DNA of 64,000 nucleotides from Bacillus litorisediminis. Lineage in GTDB: Bacteria; Bacillota; Bacilli; Bacillales; JC228. The notes beneath the pieces are model-generated. The model saw only the letters and a list, made by a program, of their open reading frames with translations, was not told the origin of the DNA and ran no database searches. The stretch spans positions 62,001-126,000 of the forward strand of contig NZ_JAKZKT010000003.1 of NCBI RefSeq assembly GCF_022808645.1. Direction: 5' to 3'. This document shows positions 51,411 to 60,140 of the stretch, in pieces (position 1 is the stretch's first letter; each line of letters starts with the position of its first letter). Position numbers and translations under genes: made by a program.

Positions 51411-52130
51411 TCAGATTGTTTGACTTGCATGAATCCGAGCGAATATGTTCTCATAGGCATCTGTTAAGCTGCCTAAATCACGGCGAAATACATCTTTATC
51501 GAGTTTTTCCTTTGTTTCCAAATCCCACAGACGGCAAGTGTCCGGTGAAATTTCATCAGCCAGAAGTATGGTGCCGTTTGCATCTTTGCCAAACTCTAAT
51601 TTAAAATCAATCAATTGAACGCCTAGCTCCGCAAACCACTTAGAGAGAACATCATTGACTTGAAGCGCTTTTTCCTTTAAAAGAGCCACTTCCCGAGGAG
51701 TAGCCAATTGCAGCTCGTAGATGTGATCATCAATAATGAGCGGATCGCCCAGGTCATCGTTTTTAAAATAAAATTCGACGAGCGGTTTCGATAATGGGGT
51801 TCCTTCTTGTATTCCAAGCCGCTTTGAAAAACTTCCTGCTGCTACATTCCGTACAACGGTTTCCAGCGGAATAATATCGACTTTTTTTACAAGCTGTTCT
51901 GTTGCTGAAACCCGCTTCATGAAATGAGACGGAATCCCTTCTTCATTAAGCTTTGAAAATATTAAACTGGTAATTTCGTTATTCAGACGGCCTTTGCCCG
52001 CAATTTCTGATTTCTTTTCGCCATTAAAGGCGGTGGCTGAATCTTTGTATTCGATCCAAACGATCGAAGCATCATCAGTGCTGTATACTTTTTTCGCTTT
52101 TCCTTCGTATAACAGTGCTCTTTTTTCCAT
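51411..52130 (-). CDS. purC: SAICAR synthetase PurC
   Basis: A 239-residue enzyme joining CAIR and aspartate. LLYEGKAKKVYSTDD, SATAFNGEKKSEIAGKG, IPLETVVRNVAAGSF and LADEISPDTCRLWD are the family blocks. AAAGGAGG site. It is separated from purB by a 371-base, repeat-filled gap, where Bacillus normally has almost none. Confidence 0.98.
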   Translation of the reverse strand: MEKRALLYEGKAKKVYSTDDASIVWIEYKDSATAFNGEKKSEIAGKGRLNNEITSLIFSKLNEEGIPSHFMKRVSATEQLVKKVDIIPLETVVRNVAAGSFSKRLGIQEGTPLSKPLVEFYFKNDDLGDPLIIDDHIYELQLATPREVALLKEKALQVNDVLSKWFAELGVQLIDFKLEFGKDANGTILLADEISPDTCRLWDLETKEKLDKDVFRRDLGSLTDAYENIFARIHASQTI

Positions 52131-52188
52131 AAAAGAGCCTCCTTTGTAGTGGTTTTTTGGCTATAAAGAGCGAACATTGCGAACTTTT

Positions 52189-52424
52189 TTAGAACTTAGA
52201 GTTCTTTAAACGGACTCATGAGCAGATTACTGAACTCAAGAGTCCATTAACCGAACTCAGAATCTCTTTTACCAAACTGAGGACCGGTTAACCGAACTTA
52301 GGATCCCAGTCACCAAACTGAGAATCGGTTAACCGAACTCAGAAACCCGTTTACCGAACTTAGGAACGGTTAACCGAACTCAGGATCCCGTTTACCGAAC
52401 TGAGAACCGGTTAACCGAACTCAG
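52189..52424. repeat. ACCGAACTCAG periodic repeat inside the pur operon
   Basis: ACCRAACTNAG occurs at 52250, 52271, 52291, 52312, 52332, 52353, 52373, 52394 and 52414: spacing 21, 20, 21, 20, 21, 20, 21, 20, so the true period is 41 bp. Weaker copies are at 52210 and 52229. Alternate fillers are GGTTA and CCCGTTT-like. No coding signal across it. The rest of the purC–purB gap (52131–52501) holds only a REP-like hairpin. Confidence 0.92.
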
Positions 52425-52465
52425 CCCCTATGTTTTCCTTTTAAAAGGCACTCCTATTTCATTTT

Positions 52466-52504
52466 GAAACGCAAGAACCGTCCCTCTGTTTCACCTCTGT
52501 TTCA
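52466..52504. repeat. REP-like hairpin, copy 2
   Basis: GAAACGCAAGAACCGTCCC TCTGTTTC followed by a partial repeat CTCTGTTTCAC. The purB stop codon is inside the right-hand arm. It shares the GAACCGTCCC core with 46809–46835. Confidence 0.7.
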
Positions 52505-53794
52505 CAGCCCTAGCCGGTCGAAAATTGTATCAACATGCTTGAGGTGGTAGTTGTAGTCGAAGCAATCATCGATTTCGGTTTGTGAGAGCTTGGAGCGGAT
52601 TGCTTCACTGCCTTCCACTAAGCCCTTAAATGGAACTTGTTTTGCCCAGGCTTCCATCGCAAGCGGCTGGACAGTATCGTACGCTTCCTCGCGCGGAAGA
52701 CCTTTGTCAATCAATGCGAGCAGCACACGCTGAGAGTAAATTAATCCAAGAGTTCGTTCCATATTGCGCTTCATGTTTTCAGGGAAAACAGTCAAATTCT
52801 TCACGATATTGCTAAAGCGGTTCAGCATATAGTTCAATGCAATTGTTGCATCTGGGAGAATAATTCTTTCCGCAGACGAGTGAGAAATATCGCGTTCATG
52901 CCAAAGCGGGACATTTTCATAGGCGGTCATCATATAGCCGCGAATCACACGAGCCATTCCCGTCATATTTTCAGAACCGATTGGATTGCGTTTGTGCGGC
53001 ATGGCCGATGAACCTTTTTGCCCTTTTGCAAAAAATTCCTCAACCTCACGGGTTTCACTTTTTTGCAAGCCACGAATTTCAACTGCAAACTTTTCAATCG
53101 ACGTTGCAATCAGCGCAATGACTGACATATAGTGTGCATGCCGGTCACGCTGGAGCGTTTGGGTTGAAATTGGAGCCGGTTTAATCCCAAGCTTTTCGCA
53201 GACATATTGCTCAACAAATGGATCAATATTGGCATAAGTACCAACCGCACCCGAGATTTTACCGTACTCCACTCCTGCAGCAGCTTGCTTAAAGCGCTCC
53301 AGGTTCCTCTTCATTTCTTCGTACCATAACGCAAGCTTTAATCCGAATGTCGTTGGCTCTGCATGCACGCCATGGGTTCTTCCCATCATCACGGTATACT
53401 TGTGCTCTTGGGCTTTATTTTTTAATATCTCGATAAAGTTTTCTAAATCCTTCAATAGAATTTCATTTGCCTGTTTAATCAGGTAAGAAAGTGCGGTGTC
53501 CACAACGTCTGTAGAGGTTAACCCGTAGTGAACCCATTTTCTTTCTTCTCCCAGTGTTTCGGAAACAGCGCGTGTGAAGGCAACGACATCATGGCGTGTT
53601 TCTTCTTCAATTTCCTTAATCCGATTTATATCAAAGGATGCCTTTTCTCTGATTTTTTGAACATCCTCTTTCGGAATTTCGCCAAGCTCAGCCCACGCCT
53701 CACAAGCTAGGATTTCAACCTCCAGCCAAGCTTTAAAACGGTTTTCTTCTGTCCAAATGGCGCCCATTTCCGGACGAGTGTAACGATCTATCAT
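52502..53794 (-). CDS. purB: Adenylosuccinate lyase PurB
   Basis: A 430-residue fumarase-superfamily enzyme that acts twice, on SAICAR and on adenylosuccinate. Signature [16 protein letters not shown]; also [29 protein letters not shown] and [15 protein letters not shown] with the catalytic His. Site CGGGGGAT. It is six bases from purK. Its stop overlaps a REP-like hairpin. Confidence 0.98.
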   Translation of the reverse strand: MIDRYTRPEMGAIWTEENRFKAWLEVEILACEAWAELGEIPKEDVQKIREKASFDINRIKEIEEETRHDVVAFTRAVSETLGEERKWVHYGLTSTDVVDTALSYLIKQANEILLKDLENFIEILKNKAQEHKYTVMMGRTHGVHAEPTTFGLKLALWYEEMKRNLERFKQAAAGVEYGKISGAVGTYANIDPFVEQYVCEKLGIKPAPISTQTLQRDRHAHYMSVIALIATSIEKFAVEIRGLQKSETREVEEFFAKGQKGSSAMPHKRNPIGSENMTGMARVIRGYMMTAYENVPLWHERDISHSSAERIILPDATIALNYMLNRFSNIVKNLTVFPENMKRNMERTLGLIYSQRVLLALIDKGLPREEAYDTVQPLAMEAWAKQVPFKGLVEGSEAIRSKLSQTEIDDCFDYNYHLKHVDTIFDRLGL

Positions 53795-53800
53795 CTTTTG

Positions 53801-54955
53801 TTATCCCCCGATCTTTTCCTTTGCAGTTTCCCAAATTTGACTTGATGAAAATTCAGCTAGTGCATCCTCAACTGAGTCTGTTAACAGTGTGACATGCCCC
53901 ATTTTTCTTTTCACCTTTGCCTCTGCTTTTCCATAAAGGTGAATCTTCCAGTTTGGGTAGGACTTGATCTTTTGAATTACAGCCTCTTGATGCTCTCCTA
54001 GTATGTTTACCATAACAGCCGGCTTTAATAGCTCTGCCTTGCCTAATGGCCAATTGCAAACGGCCCGGATATGCTGTTCGAATTGGGATGTCTCACAAGC
54101 TTCAATCGTATAATGCCCGGTGTTATGCGGTCTTGGCGCGAGTTCATTGATATAGATGCGGCCATCTTCTGTTAAAAACATTTCAACTGCTAATGTTCCG
54201 ACTAACCCTAATGAAATCGCTATTTTTCTGGCCATCTCTACAGCCAATGCCTTTTCTTGTTCTCCGATTCTTGCCGGTGCAATTGTTTGATGCAAAATAT
54301 TATCCTGATGAATGTTTTCTGCAACCGGAAAAACGGCTAATTCACCATCCAAATTTCTTGCCATAATCACAGAAATCTCTTTTTCAAAAGGAATCCATTG
54401 TTCCAGTACGCAAACACCTTGTGATAAAAGCTCTGCAGCTTGATACATTTCATTTTCAGAGCGGATTACAAATTGGCCTTTTCCGTCATAACCGCCCCTA
54501 GCCGTTTTTAAAACAGCCGGGCTGCCAATTTCTCGAAGCGCCGTTTCTAAATCAGCCAATGTTTCAATGACTGCGTAAGGCGCGACCTCTACTCCTGCTT
54601 TGACAAGTGCTGCTTTCTCGCTGACCCGATTTTGCGTAATTTTAAGGATTTCCGTCCCTTGAGGAACGTACGCATTCTCATAAAGCCATTGCAAACCTTC
54701 AGCATCTATATTTTCAAACTCATAAGTAATGACATCACTGACTGCAGCTAATTGTTGAATAGCTTCAATATCATTGTAGGAACCCACAATCTTATAGTCT
54801 GCTACTTGCCCGCAAGGTGAATCCTCAACCGGATCGAGAACAGCAATCCGAAAGCCCTTTTCTTTAGCGGCAAGTGCCATCATTCTGCCTAGCTGACCGC
54901 CTCCAATAATTCCTATGGTTTCTCCGGGTAAAATCACTCGTTTAGACAAGCTCAT
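53801..54955 (-). CDS. purK: N5-carboxyaminoimidazole ribonucleotide synthase PurK
   Basis: A 384-residue ATP-grasp enzyme; with PurE it carboxylates [54 protein letters not shown] and [18 protein letters not shown] are family blocks. I use the ATG at 54955; a GTG one codon upstream is possible. It overlaps purE by 14 bases. Confidence 0.97.
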   Translation of the reverse strand: MSLSKRVILPGETIGIIGGGQLGRMMALAAKEKGFRIAVLDPVEDSPCGQVADYKIVGSYNDIEAIQQLAAVSDVITYEFENIDAEGLQWLYENAYVPQGTEILKITQNRVSEKAALVKAGVEVAPYAVIETLADLETALREIGSPAVLKTARGGYDGKGQFVIRSENEMYQAAELLSQGVCVLEQWIPFEKEISVIMARNLDGELAVFPVAENIHQDNILHQTIAPARIGEQEKALAVEMARKIAISLGLVGTLAVEMFLTEDGRIYINELAPRPHNTGHYTIEACETSQFEQHIRAVCNWPLGKAELLKPAVMVNILGEHQEAVIQKIKSYPNWKIHLYGKAEAKVKRKMGHVTLLTDSVEDALAEFSSSQIWETAKEKIGG

Positions 54956-55430
54956 CACTACTTTCTAAAACTGCCTGTTTTGTTTGTTCTCTCATATTTT
55001 CCAGCTTTTGCGCTACTTTACTATTGGTAATACCAATGATTTGCGCGGCTAAAAGACCTGCGTTTGTTGCGCCGGCTTTTCCAATCGCAACAGTTGCCAC
55101 TGGAACGCCGCCTGGCATTTGGACAATCGAAAGCAAGGAATCTAATCCGTTTAAAGCTTTTGACTGCACTGGTACACCAATAACAGGAAGGGTTGTTTTA
55201 GCGGCTACCATACCTGGCAAATGAGCTGCCCCGCCTGCACCTGCGATAATCACTTTTATTCCCCGATCGCGTGCACCTTCCGCATATTCAAACATAAGAT
55301 CGGGTGTCCTGTGAGCAGATATCACTTTTTTTTCATAGGAAATTTGGAGCTGATCCAAAATTTCGCATGCATGCTTCATCGTTTCCCAATCTGACTTACT
55401 CCCCATGATAACGGCCACTTCTGAACTCAT
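54942..55430 (-). CDS. purE: N5-CAIR mutase PurE (class I)
   Basis: A 162-residue enzyme and first gene of the operon. [32 protein letters not shown] and [19 protein letters not shown] are the class I PurE signature with the catalytic His. CTGGAGGGAG site. Downstream of the guanine riboswitch. Confidence 0.98.
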   Translation of the reverse strand: MSSEVAVIMGSKSDWETMKHACEILDQLQISYEKKVISAHRTPDLMFEYAEGARDRGIKVIIAGAGGAAHLPGMVAAKTTLPVIGVPVQSKALNGLDSLLSIVQMPGGVPVATVAIGKAGATNAGLLAAQIIGITNSKVAQKLENMREQTKQAVLESSDELV

Positions 55431-55459
55431 GTTCTCCCTCCAGAACTTCTTTGTTTTTC

Positions 55460-55519
55460 AAAAAATAAAGCCCGAGACAGAGTTTACTTTTCCTGTAAGA
55501 GAAAGTAACCTGTCCGGGC
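55460..55519 (-). terminator. Riboswitch-controlled terminator of the pur leader
   Basis: Minus-strand hairpin GCCCGGACAGGTTACTTT..AAAGTAAACTCTGTCTCGGGC, long and interrupted, followed by TTTATTTTTT, between the purine aptamer and purE. It would form when guanine is bound. Confidence 0.85.
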
Positions 55520-55586
55520 AGATACATCCCTTTAATGAAGAAAAACAGCATTAAAAAGACCCAAGAGATTCCGGGCAAATAACTTT

Positions 55587-55657
55587 CCCTCATAGTCTGA
55601 TAATTTACGGTTATCAGGTAGAAACTCTCAGGCCATATTCCCGATATTATACGAGGG
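55587..55657 (-). ncRNA. Purine (guanine) riboswitch aptamer of the pur operon
   Basis: P1 CCCTCGTATA/TATGAGGG, P2/L2 around GAATATGGCCTGAGAG, P3/L3 ACCTGATAACCGTAAATTATCAG, joining J2/3 TTTCTACC. These are the invariant purine-riboswitch blocks. The base pairing to the ligand (equivalent to position 74) is C at 55595 within GACTATG, as in the xpt/pbuX riboswitch, so the ligand should be guanine or hypoxanthine rather than adenine. Confidence 0.96.
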
Positions 55658-55691
55658 CGTTGTTATTCAATTTTTAACTTTTTTCGTCTTT

Positions 55692-55721
55692 ATTTTAACA
55701 ACTGAACCTAGCTAATGTCAA
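55692..55721 (-). promoter_or_regulatory. pur operon sigma-A promoter
   Basis: TTGACA at 55721–55716 and TAAAAT at 55697–55692, 18-base spacer, directly downstream of the PurBoxes and about 35 bases before the aptamer. Confidence 0.8.
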
Positions 55722-55723
55722 CC

Positions 55724-55768
55724 AAACGCGAACAATTTAACAATATCGAAAAAATAACGTTCGGATTT
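55724..55768 (-). promoter_or_regulatory. PurR operator: two inverted PurBoxes
   Basis: AAATCCGAACGTT (minus strand, 55768–55756) fits the PurBox consensus AWWWCCGAACWWT. The opposite-facing AAACGCGAACAAT (plus strand, 55724–55736) fits apart from one base in the core. The boxes are 19 bases apart, in line with the arrangement known for B. subtilis pur, where PurR represses in the absence of PRPP. Confidence 0.85.
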
Positions 55769-55832
55769 AAGTGTATATAGCGGTTAAGCTACATTGTCAG
55801 CAAAGTTTTGATGGAAATCTTTTATTTTTACT

Positions 55833-55867
55833 AAAAAGGACTTCTCCTTAGCTATTGGAGAAGTCTT
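55833..55867 (-). terminator. Terminator of galU
   Basis: GACTTCTCC..GGAGAAGTC perfect stem with TTTTTAG in the minus-strand transcript. It separates galU from the pur control region. Confidence 0.85.
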
Positions 55868-55916
55868 CCAATCATTTAAATCGGTGCAGATTTTTGTTAC
55901 ACTTCATATTCAAACC

Positions 55917-56747
55917 CTACATTATTTTTCTGTTAACTGCATCTTCACTTAGTTGAATGTATTGATTGGCTGCAATGTATTCTTCCAGTTTGCTAATATC
56001 ATAGCGCTCTCCCTCAATGAGTACCCCATCATAATCCTCGAACTGCAGCATAGCGTTCATCGCATCTGTTAACTGAATTTCTCCAGATCCATCTGGCTTT
56101 GTTTTTTCTAAAAAATGAAAAATAGTCGGATTAAAAATATACCGTCCGATTACGGCAAGATTGGAAGGCGGGTTCGATTTTGGCTTTTCTATAATTGAAG
56201 CAACTTTGATGAACTCATCATTTTTATACTCAGGGCTTATCACACCATAGCTTGACAGTTTCTGTTCTTCTACCCTTGAAAGTCCCAGCACATTTTTCCG
56301 ATATTTTTTATACTGAGAAACTAACTGTGAAAGTCCTATATTCTCTTGTCCCAAAAACACTTCATCCGGAAGCAGCACCGCAAAAGGGTCATTGCCTGCA
56401 AAGCTTTTTCCCAACAATATCGCATCTCCTAAGCCTCTGGCGTATGGCTGTCGGATGTACTGAATTCTAATTTCCGGAATTTTGATTTTTTCTAATAAAT
56501 GACTTTTATTGTTTTGCTTTAAAAATGTTTCCAACTCAAGAGAACGATCAAAATAATCTGAAATCATGTTTTTTGTACGGGATACTACAATGAGAATCTC
56601 TTCTATTCCTCCTAAGACCGCTTCCTCTACCACATAATGAATAGCAGGCTTATTTCCAATCGGAAATAATTCCTTTGGAACGACCTTAGTAATCGGGAGA
56701 GACCTTGTCCCGTAACCTGCTGCAGGTATCATCGCTTTTTTAATCAA
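55917..56747 (-). CDS. galU: UTP–glucose-1-phosphate uridylyltransferase
   Basis: A 276-residue nucleotidyltransferase making UDP-glucose for glycolipid, teichoic acid or capsule synthesis. KKAMIPAAGYGTRSLPITK is the nucleotide-binding loop; PKELFPIGNKPAIHYVVEEA, DPFAVLLPDEVFLG and RYDISKLEEYI follow. PAAGYGTRSLPIT differs from the usual PAAGLGTRFLPAT at three places, and it is a little shorter than GtaB, so this may be a second paralogue rather than the main GtaB. TTG start at 56747 after GAGGTGA. Confidence 0.92.
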   Translation of the reverse strand: MIKKAMIPAAGYGTRSLPITKVVPKELFPIGNKPAIHYVVEEAVLGGIEEILIVVSRTKNMISDYFDRSLELETFLKQNNKSHLLEKIKIPEIRIQYIRQPYARGLGDAILLGKSFAGNDPFAVLLPDEVFLGQENIGLSQLVSQYKKYRKNVLGLSRVEEQKLSSYGVISPEYKNDEFIKVASIIEKPKSNPPSNLAVIGRYIFNPTIFHFLEKTKPDGSGEIQLTDAMNAMLQFEDYDGVLIEGERYDISKLEEYIAANQYIQLSEDAVNRKIM

Positions 56748-56974
56748 ATTGTTTCACCTCACTTACTCCGCTCATGGCATGATGAATTTCGATTAGGAAA
56801 CCTGCACATCTACTAGTTATTAAATGAGGGTGTCCAGGGTTTTGAAACTGTCAATAGTGCAGTTTTCCATGTTTTTTGAAGATTTTATTAAGAACTTGTA
56901 AATGCGCACATGTAATGAATACCTTTATTCATCTTTTAAAATTAGCATAATATTTTAATTTTTTAGAATAATGG

Positions 56975-57026
56975 TTGATTGCCCAGGAGATTGACTAGTA
57001 TAATTTTGAAGTGAAAGCGGTTACAA
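56975..57026 (+). promoter_or_regulatory. cstA promoter with cre site at the start of transcription
   Basis: TTGATT (56975–56980) and TATAAT (56999–57004), spacer 18. The predicted transcript begins near 57011, where GTGAAAGCGGTTACAA (57011–57026) matches cre at all but the first base. CcpA there should repress cstA in glucose. The rest of the 56748–57060 gap holds nothing else recognisable. Confidence 0.8.
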
Positions 57027-57060
57027 AATACCGCTTATCATAATTTAAAGGAGGGTATTT

Positions 57061-58803
57061 ATGCAAGGTATTTTCTTAGCCATATTTGGTGGTATCATTT
57101 TCTTCTTAGGTTATCGCTATTATTCTAAATTTCTTGCAGAAAAGATCTATCGGCTCGATCCAAATTATGTAACACCAGCCCATCAATTTAATGATGGAGT
57201 CGACTATGTTCCAACGAACAAATTTGTTTTATGGGGACACCACTTTACTTCTGTGGCGGGTGCTGCGCCGATCGTAGGACCAGCGATTGCCGTTTATTGG
57301 GGCTGGCTGCCTGCGTTGCTATGGGTGACATTAGGAACGATTTTTGCGGCAGGAGCTCACGACTTTGGAACTTTAGTCCTTTCTGCCCGAAACAAAGGTC
57401 AATCGGTTGGAACGATCGCAAACAAATTAATTGGCCAAAAAGCCAAAATATTGTTCTTATTTATCATTTTGTTATTAGTATTAATGGTAAACGCAGTATT
57501 TGCATGGGTTATTGCCAATTTATTTATTAGCTTTCCTGCTAGCGTTGTTTCGGTATTCATCCAGATCCCGCTGGCTATTTGGATTGGTTACAGGGTATAT
57601 AAGAAAAAAGGAAGCTTATTAGTTCCCTCACTTGTTGCCCTAGTAGTCATGTATGCAGCAGCCATTGTCGCAAGCTATTATCCTGTTCTGCAAATTGACC
57701 TGGTTAAATACTTTGGCGGTGCAGAAGCGACTGGATTATTTGGAATGTCGGCCACATCACTGGCCTTCTTTGTATGGATCATCATTTTAATGATCTACGT
57801 GTATATCGCTTCAACTTTACCCGTCTGGAAGCTATTGCAGCCAAGAGACTATATTAACTCCCACCAGTTAGTGGTAGGTTTATTAATTCTTTACTTAGGC
57901 CTCTTAGTTACAAATCCGGAGGTCACCGCTCCAATGACAAATCCTAATGCAACCGATGTCTCTTGGTTCCCGCTTCTGTTTATTACGATTGCCTGCGGTG
58001 CGATTTCCGGATTCCATGGTCTAGTGTCATCAGGAACATCCTCAAAGCAGCTAGATAAAGAAACCGATGCCCGCTTTGTTGGGTACTTAGGGGCCATCGG
58101 AGAAGGCGTTTTAGCTCTAATTTCAGTTATTGCCGTCGTCACTTTATTCCCATCAACTGATGAGTTTCTCGCAAAGTACTCTAGCTTTACAGCAGCAAAT
58201 GGTTCAGGTTTATCCTCTTTTGTTCAGGGTGCAGGTAAATTAGCGACAGGGCTGGGCATTCCAGAATTTGTTGCAACTACGATTGTTTCCGTAATCGTCA
58301 TAAGCTTTGCTGCAACAACTCTTGATTCTTCGGTGCGTTTAATGCGATACATTATCTCCGAAATTGGAGAAGAATACAATTTTAAAGCCATTACAACCAA
58401 GCATTCTGCTACATCCATTGCCGTTATTTCCAGTGCTGCATTAACATTGCTGCCAGAAGGTCCAAACGGCTTTGGTTCTGGCGGTTACTTGCTATGGCCT
58501 TTATTTGGAACGTCCAATCAGCTGCTTGCGGGAATTAGCTTGCTGCTGATCGCTATTTGGCTTAAGCGACTCGGAAGGAATTATCTGCCAGCCTTTATCC
58601 CAATGGCGTTTCTTATGTTTATGACACTTTGGGCCATGATAACCCAGGTATTCACGACATGGCTGCCGTTCGGCGGGTCAAATGCCAGCTGGCTCTTGTT
58701 CATATTCGGCGCAATCATTCTTGTGTTTGCTTTCTGGATTTTGATAACAGCCGTTTCTGCTTTAAGCAAAAAATCGAACGACAATATTTCAATTGATGCG
58801 TAA
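57061..58803 (+). CDS. cstA: CstA-family peptide/pyruvate transporter
   Basis: A 580-residue protein with about 16 predicted helices. GHHFTSVAGAAPIVGPAIAV, GWLPALLWVTLGTIFAAGAH and ISGFHGLVSSGTSSKQL are CstA family words. E. coli CstA and BtsT import peptides or pyruvate when carbon is short. AAAGGAGGG site. First gene of a probable four-gene unit with cory-CC-star, ArsA-like ATPase and a quinone-oxidoreductase-like gene, although a hairpin follows it. Confidence 0.94.
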   Translation: MQGIFLAIFGGIIFFLGYRYYSKFLAEKIYRLDPNYVTPAHQFNDGVDYVPTNKFVLWGHHFTSVAGAAPIVGPAIAVYWGWLPALLWVTLGTIFAAGAHDFGTLVLSARNKGQSVGTIANKLIGQKAKILFLFIILLLVLMVNAVFAWVIANLFISFPASVVSVFIQIPLAIWIGYRVYKKKGSLLVPSLVALVVMYAAAIVASYYPVLQIDLVKYFGGAEATGLFGMSATSLAFFVWIIILMIYVYIASTLPVWKLLQPRDYINSHQLVVGLLILYLGLLVTNPEVTAPMTNPNATDVSWFPLLFITIACGAISGFHGLVSSGTSSKQLDKETDARFVGYLGAIGEGVLALISVIAVVTLFPSTDEFLAKYSSFTAANGSGLSSFVQGAGKLATGLGIPEFVATTIVSVIVISFAATTLDSSVRLMRYIISEIGEEYNFKAITTKHSATSIAVISSAALTLLPEGPNGFGSGGYLLWPLFGTSNQLLAGISLLLIAIWLKRLGRNYLPAFIPMAFLMFMTLWAMITQVFTTWLPFGGSNASWLLFIFGAIILVFAFWILITAVSALSKKSNDNISIDA

Positions 58804-58813
58804 AACTTTTGAT

Positions 58814-58837
58814 GAGCCGCGGGCTAGTTCGCGGCTC
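58814..58837. terminator. Hairpin after cstA
   Basis: GAGCCGCG/CGCGGCTC with TCCATATTTTT downstream. The T tract is interrupted, so it may only attenuate transcription into the cory-CC-star gene. Confidence 0.55.
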
Positions 58838-58865
58838 TCCATATTTTTATAGAAAGAGATGATAG

Positions 58866-59135
58866 ATGATGGCTTCTAAAAGACTTTCTTTAAAACGATT
58901 ATTTCAATATTATGATGAAGTCTTAAGTCTCCCCCATAAATCTGAAGTTGCGAGAGAGCTGCGTGATGAGGACGATTTATTTCTCCTCCTTGTCTATTCC
59001 GACATGCTCGGCATTCCCAACCCGGCGTTTTATTACACTCTTGAACTTTATCCCTATATACTAGAAAAATTTCATGATTGGCATATCCGGATGGGGATGG
59101 AAAAGTCGCCGCTGAGTGGATTTAGGTGCTGCTAA
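58866..59135 (+). CDS. cory-CC-star protein
   Basis: An 89-residue protein with no membrane helix or signal. It ends SGFRCC, two adjacent cysteines at the C-terminus, and has a central EVARELRDEDDLFLLLVYSD. I recall this family named cory-CC-star in genome annotation for its terminal Cys pair and its co-occurrence with CstA and an ArsA-like ATPase; both are here. No biochemical role is known. A terminal CC could bind a metal or be passed to the ATPase, as in tail-anchored or metal cargo; that is speculation. Confidence 0.85.
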   Translation: MMASKRLSLKRLFQYYDEVLSLPHKSEVARELRDEDDLFLLLVYSDMLGIPNPAFYYTLELYPYILEKFHDWHIRMGMEKSPLSGFRCC

Positions 59136-59184
59136 GGATGTTGTAAGCTAGCCTCTTCAGTACTTACAATAGGAGGATCAATCA

Positions 59185-60138
59185 ATGAATCCATTAAAAC
59201 ATAAAAAAATCATATTTGTCGGAGGAAAAGGCGGAGTCGGAAAATCTACCTCTTCTGCAGCTCTGGCATTAGCTTTTTCCCAAACAGGCGAAAAAACATT
59301 AATCGTTTCAACGGATCCGGCTCATAATCTCGGGGATATCTTCCATAAAAGAGTGGGCAATCAACAGACGAAGCTGATGAATCAGCTTTGGGGAATCGAA
59401 ATTAATCCAATCGAAGAATCAAAACGATATATTGAATCGGTTAAACAAAACCTGAAAGGGCTTGTCCGCTCTGACATGATTGCTGAAGTTCACCGCCAGA
59501 TTGATATGGCCAGTGTCTCTCCGGGTGCAGATGAAGCTGCTCTTTTTGACCGAATCGTATCTATTATTCTAGAAGAAAGTAAAAATTTTGATAAAATTAT
59601 ATTTGATACGGCTCCTACTGGACATACAATCAGACTTTTGTCGCTGCCTGAACTGATGAGTGTCTGGATTGACGGAATGCTCGAGCGAAGAAAGAAAATC
59701 AACGACAATTATAGCAAGCTGCTGCATGATGGAGCACCCGTTGAGGATCCGATTTATGAAGTACTGCTAAAGAGAAAAAATAAATTCGCAGCTGTAAGGG
59801 AAATTATTTTAGACGGTTCCCAAACAGGGTTTACCTTTGTCTTAAATCCAGAAAGACTGCCAATCTTAGAAACAGAAAAGGCGATTAAACAGCTGGATGC
59901 ACATCATCTTCATGTCCGAACACTTATTGTCAATAAAGTATTGCCAGACTATGCTGATGGTGAGTTTATGGAAAAACGCCGGCGACAGGAGCAGGATTAT
60001 TTAAATCAAATCGAGAACGTATTCCCAAATCAAACTCTCATCAAAATCCCTTTATTTGAAGAGGATATTTCGGATCAACAGAAGCTATCTGTTTTTGCTG
60101 ACTATGTAAAGGATGCATTAGAGGAGGTTACCGCTTAA
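59185..60138 (+). CDS. ArsA/GET3-family ATPase
   Basis: A 317-residue single-domain ATPase. Deviant Walker A GGKGGVGKST at residues 13–22 with signature Lys, switch I DPAHNLGDIF, switch II FDTAPTGHTIRLLSLPE and an A-loop region. The arsenite-binding Cys triplet of true ArsA is not seen, and no ars genes are adjacent, so arsenic export is unlikely. The link to cory-CC-star and CstA is the best clue to its role. AGGAGG site. It is followed after two bases by the next gene. Confidence 0.9.
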   Translation: MNPLKHKKIIFVGGKGGVGKSTSSAALALAFSQTGEKTLIVSTDPAHNLGDIFHKRVGNQQTKLMNQLWGIEINPIEESKRYIESVKQNLKGLVRSDMIAEVHRQIDMASVSPGADEAALFDRIVSIILEESKNFDKIIFDTAPTGHTIRLLSLPELMSVWIDGMLERRKKINDNYSKLLHDGAPVEDPIYEVLLKRKNKFAAVREIILDGSQTGFTFVLNPERLPILETEKAIKQLDAHHLHVRTLIVNKVLPDYADGEFMEKRRRQEQDYLNQIENVFPNQTLIKIPLFEEDISDQQKLSVFADYVKDALEEVTA

Positions 60139-60140
60139 AA

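Noticed and set aside
59185-60138. Arsenical pump ATPase in an ars operon
   Set aside because: No arsB, arsC, arsD or arsenite-binding Cys triplet; the neighbours are cstA and cory-CC-star.
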